DNA from: JAHEFT01 sp963700705
Lineage (GTDB): Bacteria; Pseudomonadota; Gammaproteobacteria; Xanthomonadales; SZUA-36
DNA: 64,000 nt
Direction: 5' to 3'
NCBI GenBank assembly: GCA_963700705.1
Contig: CAVOYQ010000010.1
Span: 1 to 64,000, forward strand
Below, one piece after another: positions 18,798 through 28,773 of the stretch. Within the stretch, counting starts at the first letter, position 1; every line of letters begins with the position of its first letter. Position numbers and translations under genes: made by a program. Below the pieces are notes generated by a model. That model was not told the origin of the DNA. It saw only the letters and a list, made by a program, of their open reading frames with translations, and searched no databases.

Positions 18798-20420
18798 GTG
18801 ACCAAAAAATATGATGCGATTGTCATCGGTGCAGGCCATAACGGCCTGACCAATGGCGCCTACCTCGCCAAGGCAGGGCTAAGCACCCTGATGGTGGAGA
18901 AAAACGAATTCATCGGAGGCGCCACGGTCAGCCGTGAGACCTACAAGAAAGACTGGAAGTACTCCAATTGTTCCTACGTGTGCAGCCTGCTTCGCCCCGA
19001 GGTCTACCGCAGCCTGAACCTGGCCAGGTACGGCCTGCAGGTGGTGCCCTATGGCGGCAGCGTAACCATGTCCCAGAATGGAGACTATATCGCCAACTAT
19101 GTCGACCCGGATATTTCCCGCCGGGAAGTGGCCCGTCACAGCCAGCGGGACGCCGACGCAACGGTTCGTTATGACCGCGATATCATGCGCCAGTGCCGTT
19201 TCATCCGGCAGTTCCTGTTGCGCACCCCGCCCGATCCGACCTCGTTCAAGGTCCGTGACCTGCTGGAATTGCTGCACCTGGGTAAGGAGGCGATGAAGCT
19301 GGGTGAGGACCTGATTTACGACACCATGCGCTTTTACACGATGAGCATCGCTGACTTTCTGAAGGAATATTTCGAAAACCCGCTGGTGCGGGCCTCCCAT
19401 TCCGGCAGCGGCATCATCGGCTCGGCGCTGGGCGTTATGTCTCCCGGTACCGCCTATGTACTGTTGCACCACGCGATGGGCGACGTGGACGGCAGCATGG
19501 GCGCCTGGGGCTTTGCCCGCGGCGGCACCGGCGCCGTTGCAGACGCCATGCTTGCCTGTTTTACCGAACATGGCGGTGATACGGTTACCGGTTCAGGAGT
19601 TGACCAGATCATCGTCAGGAACGGCCGGGCGGTCGGCGTCGCGCTGGAGAACGGCAACGAATATTACGCGGACGTGGTCGTTTCCAATATGACCCTTCCG
19701 CGCACCTTCCTCGAGTGCATGGATCCGAAAGACCTGGACCCGGGTTTCCTGAAGAAAGTGAGGAATTTCAAGATCCGCGGATCGTCCGGCAAGGTGAATA
19801 TCGCACTGGATGGCCTGCCGGATTTCGTGGCGTTGAGAGGCAACAAGGAACTGTACCGGACCGACATGCACCTGATCGATTCAACCGAACGGCTGGAACG
19901 CGCCTACGATGACTGGAAGAACGGCATCTGGTCGCAGGATCCTTACATCGACATGCTGATTCCATCCCTGACCGATCCGACGATGACACCACCCGGCAAA
20001 TATTTCATGTCCGTATTCGTACAGTACGTGCCGCCGAAAGTGAACGGCAAGGACTGGACCGATGAACAGGTTCAGCAGTTCGGCCAGACGGTGGTCAACC
20101 AGATCGAAGAATACGCGCCCGGTTTCAAGGACCTGATCCTGCACATGGAAATCCGCACCCCGCGCGAACTGGAAAACGAGGTCGGCCTGACCGAGGGCAA
20201 TATTTTCCAGGGCGAACTGACCATGGACCAGTTGATGTTCAACCGCCCCATCCCGGGTTTTGCGCAGTACCGGGGTCCGGTTAAAGGCATGTACCTGTGC
20301 GGCTCATCCAACCACCCGGGCGGCGGCATCATGGCTGCACCGGGCGCCAACGCGGCCCGTGAGATCCTGGGCGACTTGAAGAAAACCAACACGGTTCCGG
20401 AGGGCTGGCTCGATGATTAA
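18798..20420 (+). CDS. Phytoene-dehydrogenase-like FAD oxidoreductase, first of a pair
   Basis: The N-terminal dinucleotide-binding motif is AIVIGAGHNGLTNGAYLAKAGLSTLMVEKNEFIGGATVS. The C-terminus has the FAD-contact block MYLCGSSNHPGGGIMAAPGANAAREIL typical of CrtI/NAD(P)-FAD oxidoreductases. At 540 residues it has the normal length of the family. No carotenoid genes are nearby, so the CrtI-like name reflects fold only; in this setting oxidation of an amine, amino acid or acyl chain is more likely (inference). It overlaps the next, related flavoprotein gene by eight bases, suggesting the two products act together, possibly as a heteromer. GTG at 18798 is the start. Confidence 0.85.
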   Translation: MTKKYDAIVIGAGHNGLTNGAYLAKAGLSTLMVEKNEFIGGATVSRETYKKDWKYSNCSYVCSLLRPEVYRSLNLARYGLQVVPYGGSVTMSQNGDYIANYVDPDISRREVARHSQRDADATVRYDRDIMRQCRFIRQFLLRTPPDPTSFKVRDLLELLHLGKEAMKLGEDLIYDTMRFYTMSIADFLKEYFENPLVRASHSGSGIIGSALGVMSPGTAYVLLHHAMGDVDGSMGAWGFARGGTGAVADAMLACFTEHGGDTVTGSGVDQIIVRNGRAVGVALENGNEYYADVVVSNMTLPRTFLECMDPKDLDPGFLKKVRNFKIRGSSGKVNIALDGLPDFVALRGNKELYRTDMHLIDSTERLERAYDDWKNGIWSQDPYIDMLIPSLTDPTMTPPGKYFMSVFVQYVPPKVNGKDWTDEQVQQFGQTVVNQIEEYAPGFKDLILHMEIRTPRELENEVGLTEGNIFQGELTMDQLMFNRPIPGFAQYRGPVKGMYLCGSSNHPGGGIMAAPGANAAREILGDLKKTNTVPEGWLDD

Positions 20421-21964
20421 TTCAAATCAGGTAATGATCATTGGCGGTGGCCACAACGGCCTCGTATGCGCAGCCTACCTGGCAAAGGCGGGCAAAAAAG
20501 TCACCGTTCTGGAAGCGGCGGACCGGGTCGGCGGCGCGGCCGCCACGCGCGAATTCGCACCCGGCTACAAGGCCTCCTGCGCCCACCTGCTGAACCTGCT
20601 GGACGAGGGCATCAGCAAGGAACTCTGCACTGGCGTCCAATGGCCTGTCGATCGCAAAATCCGGCCTGGCTACGATCGCGCTGGCAGAGGATGGCAACCA
20701 CTTAACGATCAAGGCCGACAGCGTCGAAGGCGCGGGCCTCTCGAACGAGGACAAAGGCGCCTACACGGAATACCGGCGCTTCATGTCGAAGTTTGCCGCG
20801 GTCATCGGCGGGTTGCACAACCAGGTGCCGCCCCGCATCACCCAGGAACGCGGTGACCTGATCACGCTCGGCAAACTGGCATTGAAAATCCGCATGCTGG
20901 GCCGGGACGACATGCGCGAATTTCTGCGCATCGCCGGTATCAATATTTACGACATCCTCAAGGAAAACTTTGACAACCCGTTGCTGAAAGGCGCGCTCAG
21001 CCTGGACGCGGTGCTCGGAACCTTTTCCGGGCCCCGGTCCAACAACAGCGTCTTTACCGCATTGCACCGGATGAGTGGAAATAACGCCGGTCCTGCGGGC
21101 GCTATGTCCATTCCGGCCGGCGGCATGGGCGCGGTAACCGATGCGCTGGCGGCAGCGGCAAGAAAAGCGGGCGCTGAAATCCGCACCGGCAGCCCGGTCA
21201 GCAGGATCCTGATGGAAGGCATGCAGGTATCCGGCGTGGAACTGGCGAATGGCGAACAGCTGAAAGCCTCAACCGTGGTTTCCAATGCCGATCCCAAAAC
21301 AACCATCCTGGAACTGCTCGGCGCCCGGCACGTTGAAACCGACTTTGCCCGCAGGATCAATAATGTCCGCTCGAACGGCAACGCCGCCAAACTGCACCTG
21401 GCGCTGGATGGATTGCCTGATTTTCGCGGCCTGGGCCAGGCTCAACTGGGTGAACGGCTGGTCATCGCGCCAACGGTGGAATACGTGGAACACGCGTTCA
21501 ATCACTGCAAGTACGGCGAGTACTCGGCTAAACCGGTGGCGGAAATCACCATCCCGAGTATCCATGACCGCAGCCTCGCGCCCGAAGGAAAACACGTGCT
21601 GTCCGCCATCGTGCAATACGCGCCGAGGAACCTGGGCGCCGGCTGGAGTGAAGGCAAGGCAGCCTTTACCGGGGCCGTGATGGATGTGCTGGAAGCCTAT
21701 GCCCCGGATATCCGGGAGAAAACCGTGGCTACCGAACTGCTGACCCCGGAAGACATGGAACGCGAGTTCCGCATGAAAGGCGGGCACTGGCACCATGGTG
21801 AATTGTCGCTGGACCAGTTCCTGATGCTACGCCCCGTGCCCAAATCAGCCCAATACAAGACCCCGGTCGACGGCCTGTACTTTTGCAGCGCCGGCTGCCA
21901 CCCGGGAGGCGGCGTGATGGGCAGTGCGGGCAGAAACGCGGCGAATGCAGTACTGGGTAAATAA
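20413..21964 (+). pseudogene. Phytoene-dehydrogenase-like FAD oxidoreductase, second of a pair, one frameshift
   Basis: The start reads VMIIGGGHNGLVCAAYLAKAGKKVTVLEAADRVGGAAATREF, a clear FAD-binding motif. Near 20635 the frame moves by one base: GISKELCT must join to ASNGLSIAKSGLATIALAEDGNHL. The rest (TALHRMSGNNAGPAGAMSIPAGGMGAVTDAL, and the C-terminal GLYFCSAGCHPGGGVMGSAGRNAANAVLG) is intact and parallel to the upstream paralogue, which has the same length and layout. About 516 residues if repaired. One extra base in the run around GAACTCTGCACTGG explains the shift. It presumably works with the neighbouring flavoprotein. Confidence 0.82.
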
Positions 21965-21987
21965 CAAGCTCATCAGAGGCCCCCATT

Positions 21988-23194
21988 ATGAGAACAGTAG
22001 ACGTAAGCAAGCGAGACCACTACAAGAACGCCGTTTTCCCCAGCCCGTTCCACTCGCGGCAGAAAGAACACAACCAGATGAAGGAATGGAGCCGCTGGGC
22101 CGATTATCTTTCCGTACCGGCATACTGGTCCGAATCGATGGAGTACTTCGCCGGCCGCAACGCCTGCGGCGTATTCGACATCACCCCGATGGTCAAGCAC
22201 CTGGTGACCGGTCCTGACGCGATGCCTTACCTCAACCGCCTGATGACCCGGGACGTCAGCAAAATCAAGCCGGGGCGGGTGGGTTACAGCGTCTGGTGCA
22301 ACGAACAGGGCCGCGTCATTGACGACGGCACGATCTTCCACCTGAAAGAAGGCGTGTACCGGGTCTGCTCACAGGAACACCAGATCGACTGGTTCCTGAC
22401 CAACACCCTGGGCTTTGATGTCAGCGTCGTCGAAGACACCCATGACGTGGCCGGCCTCGCACTGCAGGGCCCGACCAGTTGTGCGGTCCTGAAGGATATG
22501 GGCCTGAATGGCATTGAAAACCTGACACCGTTTGGCCTGACGTACTTCGAGTTTGAAGGCACGGAATTGATGATTTCCCGCACCGGCTTTACCGGTGACC
22601 TGGGCTATGAATTATGGATCGACCCCGAACATGCCGAAGTGCTGTGGGACCGCCTGTTTGCCGCCGGTGAATTGCGCGGCATCCGCGCCATGGGCAGTGA
22701 TGCGCTGGAACTGCTGCGTATCGAAGCCGGCTTTCATCCTGGCCGGCGCGGACTTTCTGCCTGCAATGGAAGCGGTGCGGCCCACCCACACACGTTCACC
22801 TTTCGAACTCGGCCTGGATTGGCTGGTCAGTTTCGAGAAGGGCGTATTCAATGGTCGCCAGGCGTTGCTGGAAGAAAAAATGCGGGGTTCGCGCTACCAC
22901 CTGGTGAAACTGGACATCGACGGCAACAAACCGGCGAACCAGTCTTACGTCTACACCAGGGACAAGAAATACGCCGGCACGGTCACCTCCGCCATGTGGT
23001 CGCCTTCCGCCAAGGCCAGTATCGCGCTGGCGTCGCTGGATGCCCCACTGGGCAAGCCGGGTGAAGAATTCCTGGTCGAGATTTACTACCAGCGCGAGCT
23101 CAAATGGAGCCGGGTTATGGCCCCGGCACGCGTCGTCAAGGACGTGTTCTGGGATCCGCCGCGCAAGCGCCAGACCCCGCCGGCTGATTTCTGA
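21988..23194 (+). pseudogene. GcvT-like tetrahydrofolate-dependent aminomethyltransferase, one frameshift
   Basis: The product resembles the glycine-cleavage T protein and its demethylase relatives: GVFDITPMVKHLVTGPDAMPYLNRLMTRDVSK, GRVGYSVWCNEQGRVIDDGTIF, LALQGPTSC, ISRTGFTGDLGYELWID and the C-terminal GCV_T_C part with MWSPSAKASIALASLDAP. The frame shifts near 22736 in TTT: one extra T separates LLRIEAGF from ILAGADFLPAMEAVRPTHTRSPFELGLDWLVSFEKG. About 401 residues if repaired. No gcvH or gcvP is adjacent, so it is more likely a stand-alone THF-dependent demethylase or transferase than part of the glycine-cleavage system (inference). A REP composite follows its stop. Confidence 0.82.
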
Positions 23195-23227
23195 AATCCA
23201 CGATTTCGCAAAATGGCGGATCAAATC

Positions 23228-23410
23228 GTAGGAGCGGATTCATCCGCGAACATTTTTGCCAAGGCTCGTGGGAGGAACCGGGTAGCTATTTGCTGGACCT
23301 TCACCCGTCGGGAACGGGTGCAGAGCGAACAGGGACGTCTTGAGCGTGTCCAGAAAATAGCTACCCGGTTTCTCCCGGGACACCCTGTTCGCGAATGAAT
23401 TCGCTCCTAC
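23228..23410. repeat. Composite REP element with nested inverted repeats (locus 2)
   Basis: The outer ends are inward-facing REP arms: GTAGGAGCGGATTCATCCGCG at 23228 and its near complement ending CGCTCCTAC at 23410. Inside lies a second, near-perfect inverted repeat of about 27 bases per arm (cores ACCGGGTAGCTATTT and AAATAGCTACCCGGT, near 23276-23295 and 23354-23375). Between those is a small hairpin CACCCGTCGGGAACGGGTG. The element ends one base before the ATG of the acyl-CoA synthetase gene. Confidence 0.8.
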
Positions 23411-23411
23411 G

Positions 23412-25538
23412 ATGCCTCAACACTACGCCCATAAGCTCGATCCCCTTCTCCGCCCCGCATCAATAGCAGTCGTCGGCGCCAGCGAACGCGCCGGCTCGGT
23501 CGGACGTAAAACGGTCGAGAACCTGCTGACCGGAAAATTCCCGGGCCGGCTTTACGCGGTAAACCCCGGTTATGACTCGGTGCTCGGCGTCCCCTGTTTT
23601 CCCGACCTCGCATCATTGCCGGAAACGGTGGATCACGTGGTCCTGACGGTCGGTGACAGCCGCATCGAGGCAGCCCTGGACGATACCATCACGCACGGCG
23701 CCAGGGCCGCCACGATGATGTCCAGCCTGGTGCTTGGAAAACGACCATCCTCCGCTGCTTCGCGATCGAATCACGGCCAAGATCAAAGCCTCCGGCCTGA
23801 TCGTCTGCGGCGCCAACGGCATGGGGTTCTACAATTTTGCCGACGGCGTCTGGGTCTGCGGTTTCGACACCCGGGAAAACCACCTGCGCGGCGGCAACGT
23901 GACGCTGATCAGCCATTCCGGGTCCGGGATGTCCGGGATCATCGATTGTGAAGAGCGCATTGATTTCAACCTGGCGGTTTCCCCCGGCCAGGAACTGTGC
24001 GTCAGCATGGACCAGTACATGGACTTTGCCCTTGAACAGCCCGAAACACGTGTGATCGGCCTGTTCATGGAAACCGCGAGAAACCCGGCGGGCATGATCC
24101 GGGCGTTCCGGAAAGCCAATGACAAGGGGATTCCCGTTGTCGTGCTGAAAGTGGGACGCACGGAATTTTCAGCACGCCTGGCCGTGTCTCATTCCGGCGC
24201 CATTACCGGCCGCGACGATGCTTACCAGGCCCTGTTCGACCGGTACGGCGTGCAGCGGGTCAAAGACATGGACGAGTTGGCCACGACCCTGATCATGTTT
24301 GCCCAGCCACACCCGGTCGCGGCCGGAGGCCTGGTCAGCATTCACGATTCCGGCGGGGAACGGCAGTTGCTGATCGACCTTGCAGAAGACATGGGCATCC
24401 CGCTGGCCCGGATCGAACCGTCAACGGAAAGCCGGCTGAAATCCCTGCTCGACCCCGGCCTGCCGCCGGTCAACCCGCTGGATGCCTGGGGCGCCGGCGG
24501 GCCGGGCGCGAATAAAATCATGCGAGGACTGCCTCGCCGCCCTGATGTCGGACCCCAACGCAGCGTTGGGCGCGGTAGTCCACGACCGGGCTCCAAACGG
24601 CGCCTTGTGCGAGGAGTACTTTGACTACATGCGGACTGGCCACGGGGCTTCCGGCAAACCGGTTTTCCTGGTCTGCCAACCGCCAGGGTAGCGGCATGGA
24701 TGCAGCGGCCGTGCGGGTGACCCGTGAAGGCTTCCCGGTGCTCGACGGCCTGCGCTCTTTCCTGGCCGGGGTGCGTTGCCTGACCGGCTGGCGGGATTTC
24801 AACGAGCGAAAGGCGGAGACACTGAATGAGCAGTTAGCGCAGCCCCCGGCGCAGGTCGTGAACCTCTGGCAGTCCAGGCTCGGTGAAGGTAAAACCCTGG
24901 AAGAATTCGAAGCCGGCAACATGCTGCGTGAATTCGGCTTTCCGATCAACATCACGCGGCTGGCCGGCAGTGCAACTGAAGCCTCGCAGGCGGCGGCCGA
25001 TCTGGGTTACCCGGTCGTTCTCAAGACAGCCGAAGCCGGAATACTGCATAAAACCGACCGCGGCGGGGTCAAGCTCGGCATCGCGGATGAAGCCGGGCTG
25101 CAAGCCGCTTACGCGGACCTGTCGGCCCGTCTCGGGCCCTGCGTCATGGTTTCACCGATGCTGAACACCAGTGGCGTCGAGATGGTGCTGGGCATGGTGC
25201 GCGATGAACAATTCGGGCCGTTGGTCATGCTGGGATTCGGCGGCATCAACGTGGAAACCATTCGCGACGTCGCCTGCGCTTTGCCACCGTTCGGCCGCCA
25301 GACCGCGCGGCGGCTGGTGGACTCGCTGAAACTGCGGCCCCTGCTGGACGGGTTGCGGAACCGGCCGGCCGTCGACATCGAGGCATTCTGTACGGCTGCG
25401 CAGCAGTTTTCGATCATGGTGGCAGCCCTCGGCGATACACTGGATGAAATCGATGTCAATCCGGTTATCGTGCACCCGGAAGGTTGCATCGCGGTCGATG
25501 CACTGGTGGTTGGCCGTGCCTCAGAATCTGCGCCATGA
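23412..25538 (+). pseudogene. NDP-forming acyl-CoA synthetase (acetate--CoA ligase family), three frameshifts
   Basis: The N-terminal CoA-binding domain starts LDPLLRPASIAVVGASERAGSVGRKTVENLL. The middle shows LISHSGSGMSGIIDCEERI and AVSHSGAITGRDDAYQALFDRYGV, with the His phosphorylated in such enzymes probably in SHSGA. The C-terminal ATP-grasp part has FGFPINITRLAGSATEA, GYPVVLKTAEAGILHKTDRGGVKLGI and DEIDVNPVIVH. Breaks near 23735, 24520 and 24685 are each explained by one extra base. About 708 residues if repaired, normal for a fused alpha-beta enzyme. The ATG follows the REP element directly, with no ribosome-binding site visible. It would activate an acid for the adjacent enoyl-CoA hydratase and the distant acyl-CoA dehydrogenase. 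Confidence 0.82.
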
Positions 25539-25575
25539 TAGGGTATCCTGAACCGGTCGACACCCCGTAAATCCG

Positions 25576-26400
25576 ATGAAATTCGAAACCATCAAGTACG
25601 AAACCGAAGGCCCGCTGGCCTGGATCACGTTAAACCGTCCCGAAAAGCTCAACGCCATCAGCAAGCGCATGGTGGCGGAGCTGAAACACGCGATGGAGCA
25701 GGCCCAGGGCGATGACGATATACGCGTCATCCTGATCAGGGGTGAAGGCCGCGCATTTTCGGCCGGCTTTGACCTTGAGTACGATGCAGACAGCGACATC
25801 AAGGATGAACTGGCCCGGGACTTCGACCTGATCATGAGCTTTTGGGACAGCCCGAAGCCGACCATAGCCGCGGTGCACACGTTCTGCCTCGGGGGAGCGC
25901 TGGAACTGGCCGTTGCCTGCGATATAACGATTGCCGCAACCGGTTGCCGGTTCGGGGAACCGGAAGTCAAATTCGGCAGCGGCATTGTCGCCATGCTGTT
26001 GCCTTACGCGATCGGACCGAAGCGCGCGAAGGAAATGCTGCTGACGGGAAACGACCGGATCAGCTCCGAGCAGGCGGAAAACTGGGGACTGGTCAATCGC
26101 GTGGTGAGCGCGGAAACCCTGGTCGAAGAAGCGCGCGCAGTGGCGATGGAAATCGCGCGCAACGACCAGCATGCCGTCCGCATCACCAAGCAGGCCATCC
26201 ACGCTACATACGAGATAGGCCGGATGCGCGATGCGCTCAGGCATGCGCTGGAACTGGACGTTTTGATCGAAACAACCGAAACAGACGAGTCACGGAAATT
26301 CAACGAAATTCTGCGAACGGAGGGAGCCAAGGCTGCGATCAGCTGGCGCGACAGCCAGGTGGGTTCAGCCGGCCAGGTACAACGACATGACAACGGATAA
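25576..26400 (+). CDS. Enoyl-CoA hydratase/isomerase family protein
   Basis: The crotonase fold is shown by GPLAWITLNRPEKLNAISKRMVAEL, the oxyanion-hole segments GRAFSAGFDLEYD and HTFCLGGALELAVACDITIAA, and FGEPEVKFGS. AKEMLLTGNDRISSEQAENWGLVNRVV follows. At 274 residues the length is usual. Family members hydrate or isomerise enoyl-CoA; the Glu residues of the classic hydratase active site appear shifted, so the precise reaction is uncertain. It overlaps the following glutamine-synthetase-like gene by 14 bases, indicating coupled expression. Confidence 0.85.
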   Translation: MKFETIKYETEGPLAWITLNRPEKLNAISKRMVAELKHAMEQAQGDDDIRVILIRGEGRAFSAGFDLEYDADSDIKDELARDFDLIMSFWDSPKPTIAAVHTFCLGGALELAVACDITIAATGCRFGEPEVKFGSGIVAMLLPYAIGPKRAKEMLLTGNDRISSEQAENWGLVNRVVSAETLVEEARAVAMEIARNDQHAVRITKQAIHATYEIGRMRDALRHALELDVLIETTETDESRKFNEILRTEGAKAAISWRDSQVGSAGQVQRHDNG

Positions 26401-27760
26401 TCTGAAAAAACAACTGGATGACTACCTGGCGGCCCGACCGGAAACCCGTTTTATCGAACCATTACTGACCGATATGAACGGCATCATGCGTGGCAAGCGG
26501 ATGGGCCTGGAAGACATGGGAAAGGCTTTCGGGAACGGCGTAAACGTGTGTGCGGCCACGGTGGTTCTCGATACGCTGGGCAGTACCTTCAGCACCGTAC
26601 CCAACGGGCTCCGGGACGGAGATCCGGACGTCAAGGCAACGGCTGTCCCGGGAAGCCTGGCTCCGGTGCCCTGGGCGTCGCAACCGACGGCGCAGGTCCT
26701 GCTGGAGATGATCAACCTCGACGGCTCGCCGTACGAAAACGACCCGAGAAACGTTCTGCGCCGGGCCATGCAACCGCTTTCCGAGCTCGGACTGAAACCG
26801 GTGATGGCGCTGGAACTGGAATTCTACCTGGTCGAGCACGACGGCGACCGCTTTCAGCCGCGGATGCCGCGCATTCCCGGATCCGGCCTGCCCCAGGGTG
26901 GCTCGCAATACTCCATGATGGAAGACTTGTACGAGGTCGATGATTTCCTGGCCGACCTGGACGCTTTTTGCCTTGCACAGAACATCCCGGCCGGGGCCGC
27001 GCTGTCTGAGTTTGCTCCCGGACAGTTCGAGATCAACCTGCATCACGTGGATGACCCGGCCCTGGCCTGCGACCATGCCGTATTGTTGAAACGCGCAGTC
27101 AAGGCAGCGGCGGCCAAGAACGGACTGGCAGCTACTTTCATGGCCAAGCCGTTTGCAGAAAGCGCCGGCAGCGGCCTGCACGTCCACGTCAGCGTGCTGG
27201 ACCGGGACGGCAATAATATTTTTGCCGGGGAAAGCAAAGACGGAGATTTTTCCGATCAGCTTCGCTACGCCATTGGCGGCCTGGGAGAAATCATGTCGGA
27301 AAGCATGGCGGTATTCGCACCCAATGCCAATTCATACCGCCGGCATTCTCCGGGTAATTTCGTGCCAGCCTCACCGGACTGGGGACCGAACCATCGCGGC
27401 GTTGCACTGCGCATACCCCTGTCGGCACCGGCCAACCGGCGATTCGAGCACCGTGTCGCCGGCGCGGATGCCAATCCTTACCTGGTAGTTGCTGCCCTGC
27501 TTGCGGGTATTCACCACGGTATCAGCACCCGCTGCGAGCCCCGCGCCATGACCCCGGAGAGTACCGAGTTTGAATATGCCGTGGAGATTCCGGTACGCTG
27601 GACGCAGGCGCTGGATGCCTTCGACGCCGGTAAAATCCTGCCTCACTATATGGGGGAATCCTATCACCGGCTATTCTCCAGGTGCCGCCGCGAAGAGGAA
27701 GCGAACTACAATGCGGAAATCCCGACCAAGGACTACCAATGGTATCTGCGGGCCGTGTGA
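26387..27760 (+). CDS. Glutamine-synthetase-family ligase (gamma-glutamylpolyamine/PuuA-like)
   Basis: The 457-residue protein has GS type-III/PuuA-like motifs: the beta-grasp LLTDMNGIMRGKRM, the metal-binding LELEFYLVE and EFAPGQFEINLHH, the ATP and glutamate loop KPFAESAGSGLHVHVSV, and NRRFEHRVAGADANPYLVVAALLAG. PuuA relatives ligate glutamate to putrescine or other amines as the first step of degradation. With polyamine-type transport and a PuuR-like gene in the window, gamma-glutamylation of an amine is the best guess; assignment to a given amine is not possible from sequence. Not assimilatory GlnA: no adenylylation-site context and the N-terminus is the short catabolic type. Confidence 0.85.
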   Translation: MTTDNLKKQLDDYLAARPETRFIEPLLTDMNGIMRGKRMGLEDMGKAFGNGVNVCAATVVLDTLGSTFSTVPNGLRDGDPDVKATAVPGSLAPVPWASQPTAQVLLEMINLDGSPYENDPRNVLRRAMQPLSELGLKPVMALELEFYLVEHDGDRFQPRMPRIPGSGLPQGGSQYSMMEDLYEVDDFLADLDAFCLAQNIPAGAALSEFAPGQFEINLHHVDDPALACDHAVLLKRAVKAAAAKNGLAATFMAKPFAESAGSGLHVHVSVLDRDGNNIFAGESKDGDFSDQLRYAIGGLGEIMSESMAVFAPNANSYRRHSPGNFVPASPDWGPNHRGVALRIPLSAPANRRFEHRVAGADANPYLVVAALLAGIHHGISTRCEPRAMTPESTEFEYAVEIPVRWTQALDAFDAGKILPHYMGESYHRLFSRCRREEEANYNAEIPTKDYQWYLRAV

Positions 27761-28767
27761 AATTTACAGCGAACAAATCCAATGGCACGTTCTGCCAGCC
27801 GGGTTGCGCGGCTGCCGCCAAAACCGAGCGGCGCTCCACCTGGTTCGACACGACACTTGAAGCGCTTGCAGCCGGTTTCCGGCCCTGTAAAACCTGTCAG
27901 CCCCTGAAAGCGGGGCTGGCTGATCCGCCCTGGATCGAACCATTGATGACCCGGGTCGATTCCGACCCCACCCGGCACTGGCGCGACCATGACCTAAACA
28001 GCATGGGCCTGGACGCCAGCGAAGTCCGGCGCTGGTTTGTTGTAAACCACGGTTTCACCTTCCATGCCTACGCCCGGCTCAGGCGCCTGGGGCAGGCGTT
28101 GCGGCAAATCCAGCACGGGAAGCCCGTCAACGAGGCCGTCGTCGCCCAGGGCTATGATTCTGAAAGCGGGTTCCGGGACTCTTTCGCCCAGGTTTTCGGC
28201 ACCCCGCCATCGGCAGTGGACCGGGAGTTCTCCATCTGGATCAACCGCGTGGCCACGCCCCTGGGATCAATGATCATGGGGGTTTCAGACCAGGGGCTCT
28301 GCCTGCTCGAGTTTGCCGAACGCCGCATGCTGGACACCCAGCTCAAGCGCCTGCGGCAACGCATGGGAAGAGTATTCCTGCCGGGTGATCATCCCCTGAT
28401 GCAAAAGGTCAAGATGGAACTCAATGCCTATTTTGAAGGCAGCCTGCGCGAGTTTTCCGTTCCCCTGCAAGCGCCCGGAACCGCGTTCCAGGAATCCGTA
28501 TGGAATGCCCTGAGGGAAATTCCATACGGCGAAATGCGCAGTTATGCCGACATCGCCAGCAAGATTTCACACCCGGATGCGGTTCGGGCCGTGGGCCGGG
28601 CCAACGGGGACAATCGAATCTCCCTGATGATTCCCTGCCACCGGGTGGTGGGATCATCCGGTGAGCTCACCGGCTACGGCGGAGGTATTTGGCGCAAGGA
28701 ATACCTGCTCGCGATGGAACACGCCCAGGCCTTCCACCTGACTTCAGAGGGATCTGGCGGCCTGTAA
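27757..28767 (+). CDS. ada: Ada-type DNA methyl-repair protein with AraC helix-turn-helix and O6-methylguanine methyltransferase domains
   Basis: From the GTG at 27757 the zinc-binding Ada domain has C13-x3-C17-x26-C44-x2-C47, the same spacing as Cys38, 42, 69 and 72 of E. coli Ada, but the first 25 or so residues of that domain are absent. An AraC-type helix-turn-helix follows (LRRLGQALRQIQHGKPVNEAVVAQGYDSESGFRDSF), then the methyltransferase domain with the acceptor Cys in IPCHRVVG. It removes methyl groups from DNA phosphotriesters and O6-methylguanine. The GTG overlaps the stop of the ligase gene; an ATG at 27739 would lie further inside it. Location in a demethylation cluster may be chance or protection against alkylating by-products. 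Confidence 0.85.
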   Translation: MKFTANKSNGTFCQPGCAAAAKTERRSTWFDTTLEALAAGFRPCKTCQPLKAGLADPPWIEPLMTRVDSDPTRHWRDHDLNSMGLDASEVRRWFVVNHGFTFHAYARLRRLGQALRQIQHGKPVNEAVVAQGYDSESGFRDSFAQVFGTPPSAVDREFSIWINRVATPLGSMIMGVSDQGLCLLEFAERRMLDTQLKRLRQRMGRVFLPGDHPLMQKVKMELNAYFEGSLREFSVPLQAPGTAFQESVWNALREIPYGEMRSYADIASKISHPDAVRAVGRANGDNRISLMIPCHRVVGSSGELTGYGGGIWRKEYLLAMEHAQAFHLTSEGSGGL

Positions 28768-28773
28768 CAGCCA

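Noticed and set aside
21965..22000. Glycine riboswitch upstream of the GcvT-like gene
   Set aside because: Only 23 bases separate it from the preceding gene, with no riboswitch-like structure.
23228..23410. Possible CRISPR array
   Set aside because: The repeats are inverted arms of one element, not regularly spaced direct repeats with unique spacers, and no cas genes are near.
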